64,000 bases of DNA. Origin: Lingula anatina. Taxonomy: Eukaryota; Brachiopoda; Lingulata; Lingulida; Lingulidae. The notes beneath the pieces were generated by a model. The model worked only from the letters and a program-made list of their open reading frames with translations, was not told the origin of the DNA and did no database searches. The translations under genes and the position numbers were made by a program. Of this stretch, positions 1 to 11,229 are shown one piece after another (position 1 is the stretch's first letter; every line of letters begins with the position of its first letter). The DNA lies in the NCBI RefSeq assembly GCF_001039355.2, contig NW_019773670.1:602548-666547 (forward strand), given 5' to 3'.

Positions 1-1404
1 GTCGTAAAGACGGGATATAGATGATTTATAGGCAAGACATCTTATGACATCGGTACAACAGGTACATAGATGTAGTATAATCATACCCGAAAATACATTT
101 CAGGTATAAGAAGGCTGTCTACAAAATGTCCGGTGAGACAACTGCCCCAGTATTTGAAATGGAATCTTAATCATGTCACTATGCCATCTGGTGACACAGT
201 TTGACGCACATGGGATAATTTTTGTAGCAGTCATCTCCTTTGGTCCTATGTGTCAGATGTTTTAAACAACAATCTGAATAATGCGATTTGGAATTGCGAT
301 TGACTGAAATTGAGTTTTCACTAGTCAAATGTATTTCTACAAGAGGAACTGCATTTATTTCCACTGCCTTACTTTGGAAAATTACATCGATAACTGACTT
401 TTCATATTTTACGTTTCGATGCGGCGCAACTTAGTGAAATTAAATTCTTTTAAAAACGTTAAAAACGCTAGACTGAAAATTGATTTGTTAAAATTCATTT
501 GTGCAAACTGAACAAATTTGGTAATAAATTTAGGATCGACTTTAGAAGAACAAAAATATTAGTTCTTAGAAATTGGTTTATATTTTTTTTCTATTTCTCT
601 TCTTGTTACTTTCAAGTAAATTTAAGTAAGTTAAAATAAATACACTAGTGGCAAGTTTATTCTGCGGACAGATACGTTTCACATATCGCCTGCCTCCAAA
701 ATAACGAAAAAAGCCCCTGTTTTGGACCTACAGAGGGACTAACAAGACATCATCTCAAGACTGAGATAATTACCTGATCACCTTCACCTTAACAGGTAGT
801 TCAGTTGTGACCAAGTCTGCCAGAACGAACAGACGAAACAGTCAACAGGTAAACCAAATATCTGGATCTATCATAAATGAAAAATTTCTGACTATCAAAA
901 CTTAAATCCAATGAAACTATTTTCACATATATATATATCAACCTGTTTTTAACCATAATGGACCCGTTTCATATTCCACAGTATTGCTATTTAATTGCTT
1001 TACCAGTGTGCCCTTATTTTTAAGGCACGATTTATTTAATCGGGCTGTTTCTGCTGGCAGCACTGTTGCTAACAACAGTGACGTAGCAGTTTTGTTTAAT
1101 TTTTCTTGATTAGACTTGAAGTATTGGTCTTCATTTTTTTGTTTGCATTTTATGGCTCGACTTTGTCTAAAATAAAAGGGTTTTTTTCACAACGGATTCC
1201 AGGCCCACCCTCAGGATAAGGCGCTCGTGAGAAAATATACAAATATCATCGTCATTGAGCCCCTATAGGAACTGTTTATCTGAACATCTATTCTTCTATG
1301 GATTTTACACGTCTCCGCTAGCAACCCGCATATCTTTTGTTTATTTCTCATGTTAATAGATTCTCTGCAGATTGCATCCAGAGAACATACAAAGCGCACA
1401 GAAG
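1..1404. other. 5' flank of the SLC22-like gene
   Basis: No coding exon is recognisable here. An acceptor-like site (pyrimidine run ending CTGCAG at about 1371) lies just before the first coding exon of the transporter, so a 5'UTR intron is likely. A possible upstream UTR donor (ACAG followed by gtaaac) lies near 849. Both are inferences from splice-like context only. Confidence 0.35.
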
Positions 1405-4400
1405 ATGGACTTTGATGAAGTTGTCCAACTTGTTGGTGAGTTTGGAAGGATCCAGTTGCGTACAACGGCATTTTCTGGACTGGTGACGATGTCCACAGCT
1501 TTACAAATGATGGTGACTTTATTCATGCAACAGTCACCGCCACACAGGTACGTACGCCATACAGGTAAACTACTGAATGAAGAGTATGAAATACAATTAG
1601 CTGATGTAAAGTAATCAGCTTTGTGTAAAGGGAATAAGTGCAGATGTACATAAACATGCTGTGAGATACATGTATGTGGCAAAGGTACCATTGCAAAGTA
1701 TTAGATTGTTGATAGATCAATGAACAACGACCAACATATCATAAACTCTTATTTCTGTTAAAGGTGTGTCATCCCAGACCTGGCAAACGACACATTCAAA
1801 ATTCAAGATGCCTGGCACCAATATCTTATCAATCAAACCATTCCTGTAGACGAGAATGGGGAGTATGAGGGATGTCTGTGGCGTAGTGGAAATGATTCCG
1901 GAAATGGTAGTGTGTTGCCGTGCAAGGACTGGGTTTATGATACATCTGTATTCCCGAGAACGTTTCCTACAGAAGTAAGTCTTTATAATACAATATTTCT
2001 CACTTCATATTTATATAGTCAAAACACTAAAATCACTCAATAATAATCACTCATATGTATATCTCATTATGAGTTGTTGTAGGTTAAAGAACCCATATTA
2101 GCGTGTTTTACACAGACAAACACGCCCGTATGCATGTGTATACTTTTCATTCCAAAGAAATATATTTTTGACTCTTCCATCTAACCACGCAAAACATCAC
2201 GGTGCACAGAATGAAAATACAAAAACAAAATTACCAGACGGAAAATCATTTGGCTAACTATTTAAGACCACTTGCTTTTGTGCGTCCAGTGAAATATTTA
2301 TCCCATGCACACTACATTAAGTATACATACGTTTAAAAGTCTTATTGAGCAAATCCTCTTTTGATACCAGTAAAATATTTAATCAAGAACAATATCCTGT
2401 TTTGAGGTAATAGTCAAGACAAAGGTTATTTTCTTGGAAAACCTACAGACCATCGTCTTTGTCTCAAATATCAGTCACTTACACACATAGACTACATGTA
2501 GTTGCCTTCAGACTGTATAATCTACATTTTTATACTGATACACATGATTGAAATATTTATTTACTTCAGTTTGGTCTATTATGCGACGATTCCCTACTGG
2601 TAAATATGGCGAACGTAGTGTATCTAGCAGGCGTGGCAGCAGGAGCAGCTGTTGGAGGCTTGGCAGCAGATCTGTAAGATATCGTATTATGATTTTTTTA
2701 TGGATTTCAAGTTGAAATCAGTAGATAGTCTTTACTCAACTGCCAATAATAAACCGATTATTGATTCTGTAAAATACTTATATGATCATAGTGCGTTTGA
2801 TTGCTTTTACCTCATTCTATTTTTAAGCCTTTTTATCGAAAAATTTCCATATAATGAAAGCAATCCAATATGACCATATCCAGTCACCATCTAGCGTTAT
2901 GTTGAAATAACGCTGTGCGTCTGCTAGTATGTTCATTGGTTGTATGAAATTCTTCATCCGTCAAAATTTATGTAAAGAACTAAACCCACATACATGTATC
3001 GTTTACTATATTGAAACATACTGTTATAAATCTCCTCATCCACAGTCATCACCATTATATGGCCTAACTCTGCTAAGATAGGACGGGGTAATAATTGATT
3101 TGGGTTTCAGCATTAGGGACTATTCCCACAGATATTTGTATCGATCTGTCTCCCTGAGGAGTCTCACTAAATTGGCGTCAACTTGACCGGCTTAAGTGTC
3201 TGTCACACCTGCAGGTAGTAGAGCTGTTGGGGGGTAATTATCTTTACCCCTAGCTGATTCGGTAGGCGTGACAGACATTTTAAGCCGGTTGGTTGCCAGC
3301 ACTTTAGTGTGACTCACAAGAGAGTTAGATCGATCCAGATGGATCGATCTAAGCATGGGAACCCAGTCTTAGATTCAAAAATTGGTATCCCTTTTTCCTA
3401 TTACTACATTTATATAGTTGAGAAGATATATTTTCGGTTTCAGTATCGGTCGCAAGCCTATATCTTTCCTCGCCTGTTTTGTACATGGTGTCGGAGGACT
3501 GGGAGCCGCTTTGTCACCTACCTACGTGGCTTATGTCGCATTCCGTTTATTTGTTGGCTGCTGTCAGGGCATCCTTAACAGTTCTGTCATAGTTTTAAGT
3601 ATGTATTATCACGTAAAAGTACGTAGTTTGTGGTCAAGTGTAACTGCTCAGTCAATTCACATTGAAAGACTCCTGTTTTCCTAATGAGCATATGGATAAA
3701 ATAAAGACAAACAGGTTTCCTGTTAGAGTTGACTTTCTACCGCTTGTATGTAACTGCCCCCGTCAAAGTTGGGGCTTTTAGGGGACTTGAAAACCAATAT
3801 CAAATTCATACATCATTTTAATTAACCGAAAATACTACAGCCGTTTCCAAATATTGTAACATATTTGTTTAAGCGAGTCAGAAATGGTTATCCAAGCGGT
3901 GCCAAGCCCGATGTTGCCGATTTACTGTTTGGATATTCCACAATCTGTTTTTAATGTGAATGATACACTGTTATTACTTTGGCAGGCATGGAGTTTGTGT
4001 CACCAAGAAGACGAATGATATGCGCCTGCACATTAGGAATATCATGGGGTATAGGCATGATGCTTACAACTCCTGTGGCTTATCTTATACGGGACTGGAG
4101 ATATCTACAGTTGGCTGTGGCCTTGCCTTCATTTTTATATCTTGGATTCTGGTGGTACGTTTCTCCATTCGTTTGGCATATAGCGAGTTAAATAAGTGGA
4201 GGTGCCTCAATTCAGCCAGTTTTCCAAAAAACTTTGCGAACGCTTTCAGAGCCAAACATACTTAAAAAGGTGTAGTCATGGAGTAAACTAGGACAATTCT
4301 GAAAATGTACAAGACAGGTAAATTTAGCGGGGAAACAGTTAATGTTAAACTAAAATAAATACGTATATGATGCGCACTTTTGGATTTTAACAGCATGTAT

Positions 4401-5907
4401 AACGGATTTAGTTTCTTTACAGGTTAATTCCAGAGTCCCCTCGCTGGCTGCTATCTAGAGGTAGATACAAAGAGGCAGAGAGAATAGTGCAGTGGGCAAC
4501 AATGGTGAACAAAACGGACCTACCGGACGCTGAGAAGCTTTTCGACGAAAACTCTTTGCAAGATACAACCACGGTTAGCCCTTGGGACCTCTTGAAAACA
4601 CCAAGACTTATTGCGAGGACCGCGGTGGTATTGTTTGGCTGGTAATGTGTTTCTATATCTCCTTCGTCCCTACTTGTGTTACAGCTTATTCATTAAAAAC
4701 GTCAATGTCGGACACAATGTCGACTTATCTTTTGTCTGTTAAGGTGGCTATATTTTTTACCACACTAAAGTGAGGATTTTTGACTTAAATTAGTTTAACC
4801 ATTCATCATTATTGCCAAGTAAAGTAAGATAATGGGGATGATTCATTAGAGACCTTTAAAAATAACTTAGTTAGAATTATGAAGAAAAGCTAAAACATCG
4901 CCAATATAAAGAGCCCCTATAGCAGCAGATTTGAATGTACGGTATGGAAATTAATTCATTTAAAGACGAAAGGGCCACGGGTGTCTTGTCATTAACACTC
5001 TTCAATGCCGACCAAAGAACTACTGTACATGTATAATAGAAACATTTTAACAATTCAGGGTCACAGTTGGAATGTCATGGTATGGCTTGACACTGAATCA
5101 GGGGTCCCTACATGGTGACATCTTCATCAATTCTGTCGTGATGTCAGTAATCGACCTTATAGCTTACTCATCGTTAATAATCATCAACAAAATTGGTAGG
5201 AGAACAACATACTGTACCGGCATGTTGATTTCTGCCTTGTCTATGCTGTGTACAATACCGGTTCATTTCTTTGCAGACAAAGGTTTGTGTTCCGTAATTG
5301 TTTAGGGTTGATATAAACCATTCATAGGTCGCATGCAGTGCCCTGATGAAAGAGATATCAATGAGAACACAGAAACGTAATGAATTATAGCACATACCTA
5401 CCCTACACATAATATCTATACTATCTATGAAAATGATTTTAATCTAATCAAAATAGCTTTACCTCAACTAATATCTGAAATTCATTATCTTATTAGTGGA
5501 GGGAACATGCATGTAGTATTTAATTAAGCATGTGTAATAGCAAACATTGTGTCAGGCGAAACAGAGAGAAAAATAAATAAACCAATAAGCACCGGTAAAA
5601 CGTGATAAGAGTCCTCTTAAGCCAGGTATCGGTACAAATATCATGGATATCATTGTGTACGTTACTTCCATCTTTACAGGCAGAGCAACCAACGGTATCG
5701 TCTTCAATATTTTGTACACTATAGGAAAGCTAGGTGTCAGCGGCTGTTTCTCCCTTCTTTTCATCTGGAATGGCGAAATCTATCCAACGGCCTTACGGAA
5801 CTTTGGGCTAGGTTTAGGATGTACATTTGGCCGTGTTGGGGCCATTGTATCACCAATTGTTATGGTACGATACACATTACGACTCCGGTAATCTTACCTA
5901 TTTTCTT

Positions 5908-5958
<51 letters not shown>

Positions 5959-6602
5959 TCCTTTGGGGGTAGGGATTAGGGCGATTTTTTCTCCATTAAA
6001 CTGTTTCTGTACATCTTAAGTAAGAAATATTGAAAAATTTTGCCGGAATAATACAATATAACATTATACGCTTTTTCGTTTATTTGAGCTTATTTCACAA
6101 TGTATCTAAATCAAAACCGAGCAAAATCAAATATTTATCCAATGTTTATCATAGAAATTGTCTTAGGTTATAAGTAGACCCCCCCCCCCCCCCACACACA
6201 CACACACACACTTCATCAAAAACGTCATTCTCATTTGAAGTTATATTCCAACCGATCACTAGTTGACAGGACCGTCTTCCAAAGATTTCCACCACAGCTC
6301 ATATCTTGATACAGTTTTGAGCTCCTTTCTGCGGCTGATGTAACATAATGGCGAAATCCGTAGCAGTTTTCTTAATTATGTCAATGAAATAAAATTGATC
6401 TAGGCTGGTTTATACGGTTTATACTTTCTTATACATATATTTGTAGGACCAACTCGGAGAACATCCCGTTCTTGGTAACACTGTTCCTCTGTTATTGTTT
6501 GGCTGCATGGCATTGTTCTGTGCTTTGAGTGGTCTATATCTCCCCGAAACCGCCCACAAACACCTGCCAGAGACCTTGGAAGATGCTCACAACCTGGAGT
6601 AA
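1405..6602 (+). CDS. SLC22-family organic cation/carnitine transporter-like protein, nine exons, 521 aa
   Basis: This is a 12-TM major facilitator of the plasma membrane. Exons: 1405-1547, 1764-1974, 2570-2673, 3444-3598, 3986-4154, 4423-4641, 5059-5282, 5680-5864, 6447-6602 (TAA). All junctions are GT-AG and keep frame. Family hallmarks are in order: an N-terminus MDFDEVVQLVGEFGRIQLRT; a large first extracellular loop with NDT, NQT and NDS sequons ending in WVYDTSVFPRTFPTEFGLLC; the MFS loop motif DLIGRKP; MEFVSPRRR; PESPRWLLSRGR after TM6; NKIGRR; GEIYPTALRNFGLGLG; and a C-terminal LPETAHKHLPETLED. The length suits SLC22 (roughly 520-560 aa). The ATG at 1405 gives the canonical family start; an in-frame ATG at 1372 sits on a probable splice acceptor. 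The substrate cannot be read from sequence: organic cations, carnitine or related amines are typical for the family. A decayed paralogue lies downstream. Confidence 0.93.
3120..3362. mobile_element. MITE family A, copy 1 (in SLC22 intron 3)
   Basis: About 240 bp with inverted ends: ATTCCCA near 3122 and TGGGAA near 3355, with ATCGATCT blocks just inside each end. The interior carries GGAGTCTCACTA and GACCGGCTTAAG. The same arrangement recurs at 19821-20035, which defines a dispersed non-autonomous element. It lies wholly within the intron between 2673 and 3444. Confidence 0.7.
5904..5960. repeat. (TTTA)n microsatellite
   Basis: About 13 tandem TTTA units in the last SLC22 intron, just downstream of the exon 8 donor. 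Confidence 0.95.
6180..6210. repeat. poly-C / (CA)n microsatellite
   Basis: A C run followed directly by a CA dinucleotide repeat, in the last intron of the SLC22-like gene. Confidence 0.9.
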
Positions 6603-6789
6603 AACGGTTTGTGATTCACTATACTTATTAATCAGCTATTTGAATGAACACATACCCTGATGTGAGAAATATGCAAAGGTGGCATAATTAACTCGTAATC
6701 ATTCATTATCAAAATAAACTCCTAAATATAAAACCTCAAAGCAATATATTTGTTACGAGTAAAAGCGCGAAATATATAATGCAAATTTT

Positions 6790-7070
6790 ACTTCAGGAGG
6801 AAGAGACAAGATAGCAACGCATTGTCAAATGGGAATGTTCCGTCAACATTTGAAATGGTTTCTAGAAAACAAAGACCAACCGGTTCCACAGTTTTAGAGT
6901 TACTTATTCAGCATATACAAAGCCGTCTTAGCTGCACATAATATATCAGAGTGCTCGGCAGCGTTCTCTGAATTTGTTAAATATATATGAACCTACCTGA
7001 AAAAAACACGAAGCGAATGCGCAGTAGGAAGCGTTTTTTAACTTGGGTTCCGCTTCTATAGCACTTACTA
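6790..7070 (+). repeat. Diverged repeat, copy 1 (second copy at 8310-9006)
   Basis: The block from AGGAGGAAGAGACAAGATAGCAA through AGTAGGAAGCGTTTTTT aligns with 8310-8416 plus 8687-8844. Both contain TTTGAAATGGT, a CTTATTCAGCATA-like stretch, CCGTCTT, and the tail GAAGCGAATGCGCAGTAGGAAGCG or its equivalent. The second copy is interrupted by about 270 bp (8417-8686). It looks like an old segmental duplication linked to the lost transporter copy. Confidence 0.6.
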
Positions 7071-7224
7071 TATCTATTATTGTTAGCCAATTGTATATGG
7101 ATTGTTTGCCATCACGACTAACCCTCATGGACTTAACCCAGATATCAACTGAACACGTTAACAGCGTAATTTTGTTGGTATTCTATAGACGTCTAAAAAA
7201 CTGACACCACAAACAGCATTAGTA

Positions 7225-7334
7225 ATGATATTTCTTGATGTTTTCCACTATATTAAAGAGTTTGGTGAGGTTCAATTGCAAACGATGGTATTATTTGCGT
7301 TGGTAGCAATGTTGAAGACGTTACAGCAGTGGTG
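7225..7334 (+). pseudogene. Decayed SLC22 exon 1 (paralogue remnant)
   Basis: In the forward frame from the ATG at 7225 the translation includes FHYIKEFGEVQLQTMVLF followed by ALVAMLKTLQQW. This aligns residue for residue with VVQLVGEFGRIQLRTTAF and SGLVTMSTALQMM in exon 1 of the intact SLC22 gene (the GEFGxxQLxT core). No matching exon 2 with the Cys-rich loop follows, and the only other recognisable piece is an exon 8-like fragment at about 10941. I read this as part of a dead tandem duplicate. A distant, partly unassembled functional gene cannot be excluded. Confidence 0.7.
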
Positions 7335-7869
7335 CCGGGGTGAAAGGAATGCATGTCCTCCAGGAACGTTCCTGGGAAAATAGGACATCGATTCCTGTCT
7401 GCAGCACGTTGTAATATACGCCCAAGGGACTAAGAAGAGGCCTAATTATGTTTTAAGGGTGAACGGATGTATTTACGATCCGTGGCAGGGGTTGCACCCA
7501 CGACATACCGTAATGGATTGATCGAATTCAACGGTCTCTGCCTAATCTTGTAAACGGCATTTTTTGTGAACCGCATGTTTAATGTTACAATTATTTGAAC
7601 TGCATCCTTCTTTCCCGATTGTGATACGTATTTTAATGCGTTAACGAAAGGCTTAGTCTCAACACAATAACGCATTGAGGTTGCTGCTCTACTCGGTACA
7701 TAGCCCAGTCTACGAATAATTTGGCACCTCTACTTTTGGCACCTCTAATGTGATGGGTGTATAAGCACTATTCCGCGTCAGAAAAGGTCGGTAACGGTGT
7801 CACGTTCCAAGCTGCCGTGAACATCAGTATGCACTTAGATATACATGGCTTCATCTCTGAGACAAACAT

Positions 7870-8230
7870 ACAACATTGGTCAAAAAGGTTGTCCCACTTC
7901 CATTTCCATGTACTTTAATTTACAAATGATCACCTTACAGGTGTATATTGTTAAAAACGGTGCTTTTTAGTCTAGATACCATGTCTTACATGATTAATGG
8001 TTCAAAAAACACAAAATAGTGGTGTGAATATGCACATTTTATACTATTTAGTCAAATTTATAACAGGTACCCCCTCAAAACCAATGTTTCACTGTAATTT
8101 CCACAGATGTAAAGAAGTGTCTATTAAATTGAAAAGACGCCATGAAACGTCACCAAATTTACACATAATTAGCATAAGGATGTGCTTGTTAAAGGTCACG
8201 TGCCCAATAGCGTGTGCGTCTACCGTGTAC
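7870..8230 (+). repeat. Dispersed repeat family B, copy 1
   Basis: Begins with ACAACATTGGTCAAAAAGG. Its left part (about 7872-8010) recurs in the same orientation at about 10528-10675. Its right part (about 8050-8220) recurs inverted at about 10730-10880. Translations of the right part look alike (HCNFHRCKEVSIKLKRR versus the minus-strand VTSTEAKKCLVQLKRHH), but this reflects DNA homology of a repeat, not a supported gene. Confidence 0.65.
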
Positions 8231-8416
8231 TGTTACTATCTCCTGTAGATGGCGCGACAAGCCTTCAACAAGGGGGCACTGACGGTTTCGCGAAATATAG
8301 ATTCAAAATATACTTCAGGAGGAGGACCAAAGATAGCAACACACAGTAATTTGAAATGGTGTCTTGATAACTACGACTAACTGGTTCCTCCATTTATTTA
8401 TTCAGCATAATATGCA

Positions 8417-8686
8417 CGAAAACGAAGAAGATACTCCAGCGCAGTAGACTACTGCAATCATACTGCAAATATGCTTCAAATCTGCTTCGATGTGGGAGCT
8501 AATTAGCATATTTGAAACATGCTTCTATCATGCTGCTAATCTACTGCATTAATGCTCCTCCTCTGTACAACCCTATGTAATTTTTGAAGTAGAATTGCAG
8601 TAGGCTATACTGCATTTCTACTGCAAATATGCTCCACACCACTACTGCGTTAATGCTTCTTTGCTACTTCGATACTACTGCATTTT
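8417..8686. mobile_element. Insertion rich in TACTGCA / ATATGCT words (MITE-like)
   Basis: This segment interrupts the second copy of the 6790-7070 repeat, so it is a later insertion. It is built from recurring short words: ACTGCAAATATGCT occurs twice, ACTGC(A/G)TTAATGCT twice, with further TACTGCA and inverted TTGCAGTA copies. Its ends show partial inverse complementarity. No ORF of note and no clear target-site duplication. Confidence 0.5.
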
Positions 8687-9006
8687 CTTGCGGGATACAT
8701 GGCCGTCTTGGCTACACATACAGGTACCGTATATCAGTCTTCGACAGCTTTCTCCGAATTGGTGAAATGTATGTTATCTCACCTGATTATGAGAAAAACA
8801 CGAACCGATTGTGAAGTAGGAAGCGTGTTTGGTTCCGCTTCAGTNCTTGCGGGATTACATGGCCGTCTTGGCTACACATACAGGTACCGTATATCAGTCT
8901 TCGACAGCTTTTCTCCGAATTGGTGAAATGTATGTTATCTCACCTGATTATGAGAAAAAACACGAACCGATTGTGAAGTAGGAAGCGTGTTTGGTTCCGC
9001 TTCAGT
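8687..9006. repeat. Direct duplication across a single N at 8845 (probable assembly artefact)
   Basis: 8687-8844 and 8846-9006 are identical except for one-base indels, mostly in homopolymers (for example CTTTCTCC versus CTTTTCTCC, and A-run lengths). A single N separates them. This is the pattern left when two overlapping contig ends are abutted rather than merged. Confidence 0.8.
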
Positions 9007-9329
9007 ATGACTTGTCTATTATTGATATACTATATATATTCTGTTCTTTATTGTTAACTCAATTCAAACAATAAAGCTATCGCAAAAAAAAGGCACACTT
9101 ATACAGGTAGTCACTGATCGCTAATTTTCCTATTACTTGTTTCAATTTAAATTCTCTAACTGATCAGAACTCAAATTTTGCTGTTCGAATTGAGAAAAAA
9201 AAACTTATTAATCAATTTTCTCTCCGAGGAAAAATCAAGAAAGGAAGTTATTTGAAATGCACTACCCACAAATATACGCACTGATTTATTATTGCATACG
9301 TTTGTGCAGTTACACGTTCCATAGGTATA

Positions 9330-10130
9330 TTGGAAATATTCCAAACTTTTGCCCAGCGTTTCTAAGAAAGTTTTGTGTTTATTCTGTCCACACGAATTAT
9401 CAACTATTCGGACTCATTAAAATGCTGTAATGTACCAAATATCTGTAACGTGTTTTGCAGCAAGTGAAACGAATAAAAGTTCCCGAATTTAATACAATAG
9501 AAGCACCCGCATAATCCCAATTTACTGAGAGTAGAGTCGTATATGTTCCGTTTCTTTTGGTATCTCCCTTTTTATTTTTCCTGTAAAAGTTATCTCGGAA
9601 AAACGAACCCTTTCAATTTCATCGCTACATCTATACAATGGGAAACAAAAACGGCACGGTTACATTCATATCAATTTATTCTCACATTCAGATCTATCAA
9701 CACTTAATAACGATATTTAAACATCATATAAATCTTTATCAGATTAATGTTATCGAGAATTGCTTCTTCCGAGCAAAAGGAAACAATAAGGACACTGTCG
9801 TATTTATGTTACTTACTTCACTGTCAGATATCTACACTTATAAATGGCATGAAAATATCAGATGAATCTTTATCAAATAAATCTTATCTGCCTCTTTTCT
9901 GAGATACAAGGTCAAAAGTTTACCCAGTAAGTGTGTGAAGGGCGATCAACATACTGGGGAAAGTTTTACAAAGGGCGTTTGGCACTAACCGGCGAAGTAG
10001 CCAAATAGGTGATTTAATTTTCTGAACGCAAGAAAACTAAACACCGTTTAAAATTATGTTTAAAAGACAGTTTCAGCTCAGTGTCGTTTAAACATTTTGA
10101 TAAGTGGTTGGTAGCTATGAATGTCAAAGA
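9330..10130 (+). repeat. Diverged segmental duplication, copy 1
   Basis: Collinear with about 11230-12010. Shared landmarks in order: AACTATTCGGA(C/T)TCATTAAA, AATGTACCAAATATCT, ACGTGTTTTGCA, GTATATGTTCCGTTTC, AATTTCATCGCTAC, TATCTGCCTCTTT and GATAAGTGGTT. Many substitutions and small indels separate the copies, so it is old. No ORF is conserved between them. Confidence 0.75.
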
Positions 10131-10328
10131 ACCAGTACAGCTACATGTAGATATGCTGAAGAGGGGCACAAGCGCAGCAAATGTCGGGAGCTGACCGCGC
10201 TGATGTCTGACATGGGTGTGTGGAGGGAACGTGAAGTCTTGCCGCCATTACAAAAAGATGATAGCTATGAACATCTTATACTTACAGAATTTTGTTTACT
10301 GTTAACACACAACTTTTAAATGCAAGGT

Positions 10329-10331
<3 letters not shown>

Positions 10332-10399
<68 letters not shown>
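10332..10399. repeat. (TA)n microsatellite
   Basis: About 34 uninterrupted TA dinucleotides. The overlapping IYIYIY reading frames on both strands are artefacts of the repeat. Confidence 0.97.
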
Positions 10400-10402
<3 letters not shown>

Positions 10403-10404
10403 GG

Positions 10405-10683
10405 ACTATACAACATTGGTTAAAAAAGGTTGTCCCACCTCCAAAACCAAAACAAGTCCATCGCTGTTGGATATTGCACACGGTGTGAACACAATGGGTT
10501 CGCCACAAAGGGCACAAAGTATGTACAAAATTGGTCAAAAAGGTTGTCCCACCCCCAATATCATGTGCTTTTATGAAAAAATGATCACCTCACAGGTGCA
10601 CATATCTATAAACAATGCTTTTTTATCCCAGATACCATAACTTACATGATTAATCGTTCAGAAAATACAAAATGCAATACGCG

Positions 10684-10721
<38 letters not shown>

Positions 10722-10880
10722 TTAGACACGTGACCTCTAACGAGCACATCCTAATGGTAATTTTGTGTTTATTTGGGGATATTTGGTGGTGTCTTTTTAA
10801 TTGAACTAGACATTTCTTTGCCTCTGTGGAAGTCACAGTGAAACACGGGATTAGAGGGTGCGCATACTCCAAATTTGAAT
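10405..10880. repeat. Dispersed repeat family B, further copies, with (CA)n at 10688-10720
   Basis: The start word ACAACATTGGT...AAAAAGGTTGTCCCA appears at about 10409 and again as a near match at about 10528. From 10528 to about 10675 the sequence follows copy 1 at 7872-8010. After the CA microsatellite, 10730-10880 matches the rest of copy 1 in inverted orientation (ACGTGACCTCTAACGAGCACATCC is the reverse complement of the 8180-8205 text). The family therefore has an internal inversion or opposed copies here. Confidence 0.6.
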
Positions 10881-10940
10881 TAATGTTACAAAATATAGAT
10901 ATTTTCACTGCTGTCAACAGTTTTATTAGCTCTTTCCATT

Positions 10941-11037
10941 TGCAATGCGGCATTATATCCAACTTCAGACCTTTGGCCTAGATTTAGGATGTACATTTGG
11001 TGGTCTTGGGGTTATTGTATCCCCGATTATAATGACA
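10941..11037 (+). pseudogene. Decayed SLC22 exon 8 (paralogue remnant)
   Basis: The DNA TTTAGGATGTACATTTGG, then GTATC(C/A)CC(G/A)ATT, closely matches 5815-5864 of the intact gene. The readable protein includes TFGLDLGCTFGGLGVIVSP, against NFGLGLGCTFGRVGAIVSP in exon 8. Upstream the ATCCAAC of the GEIYPT region is recognisable but shifted in frame, and there is no clean donor. With the exon 1 relic at 7225 it marks one degenerated transporter gene in the same orientation. Confidence 0.75.
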
Positions 11038-11229
11038 TCCCCTGCGAAAATGTGTCTTATTTAACGCTCACTAACGGTTTTCAATCTGTCCTAGAACATA
11101 ATGTTTTTCACTTTTAATGAAAATGTTCTCTATCAGTTCTGAAGGACTTCCCAAAAAGCATTTCTCCAATTGTTACATTCATTACAGAACAACATTAGAA
11201 CTGTAAAAATACACGCCAAATGTTCTAGA

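Noticed and set aside
1211-1720. Minus-strand ORFs overlapping SLC22 exon 1
   Set aside because: They are antisense shadows of a well-supported exon.
7997-8248. 83-aa ORF resembling a minus-strand ORF at 10642-10962
   Set aside because: The similarity is DNA homology of a dispersed repeat; the reading frames are not otherwise conserved.
10302-10640. Two ORFs with long IYIYIY runs
   Set aside because: They are translations of the (TA)n microsatellite on each strand.
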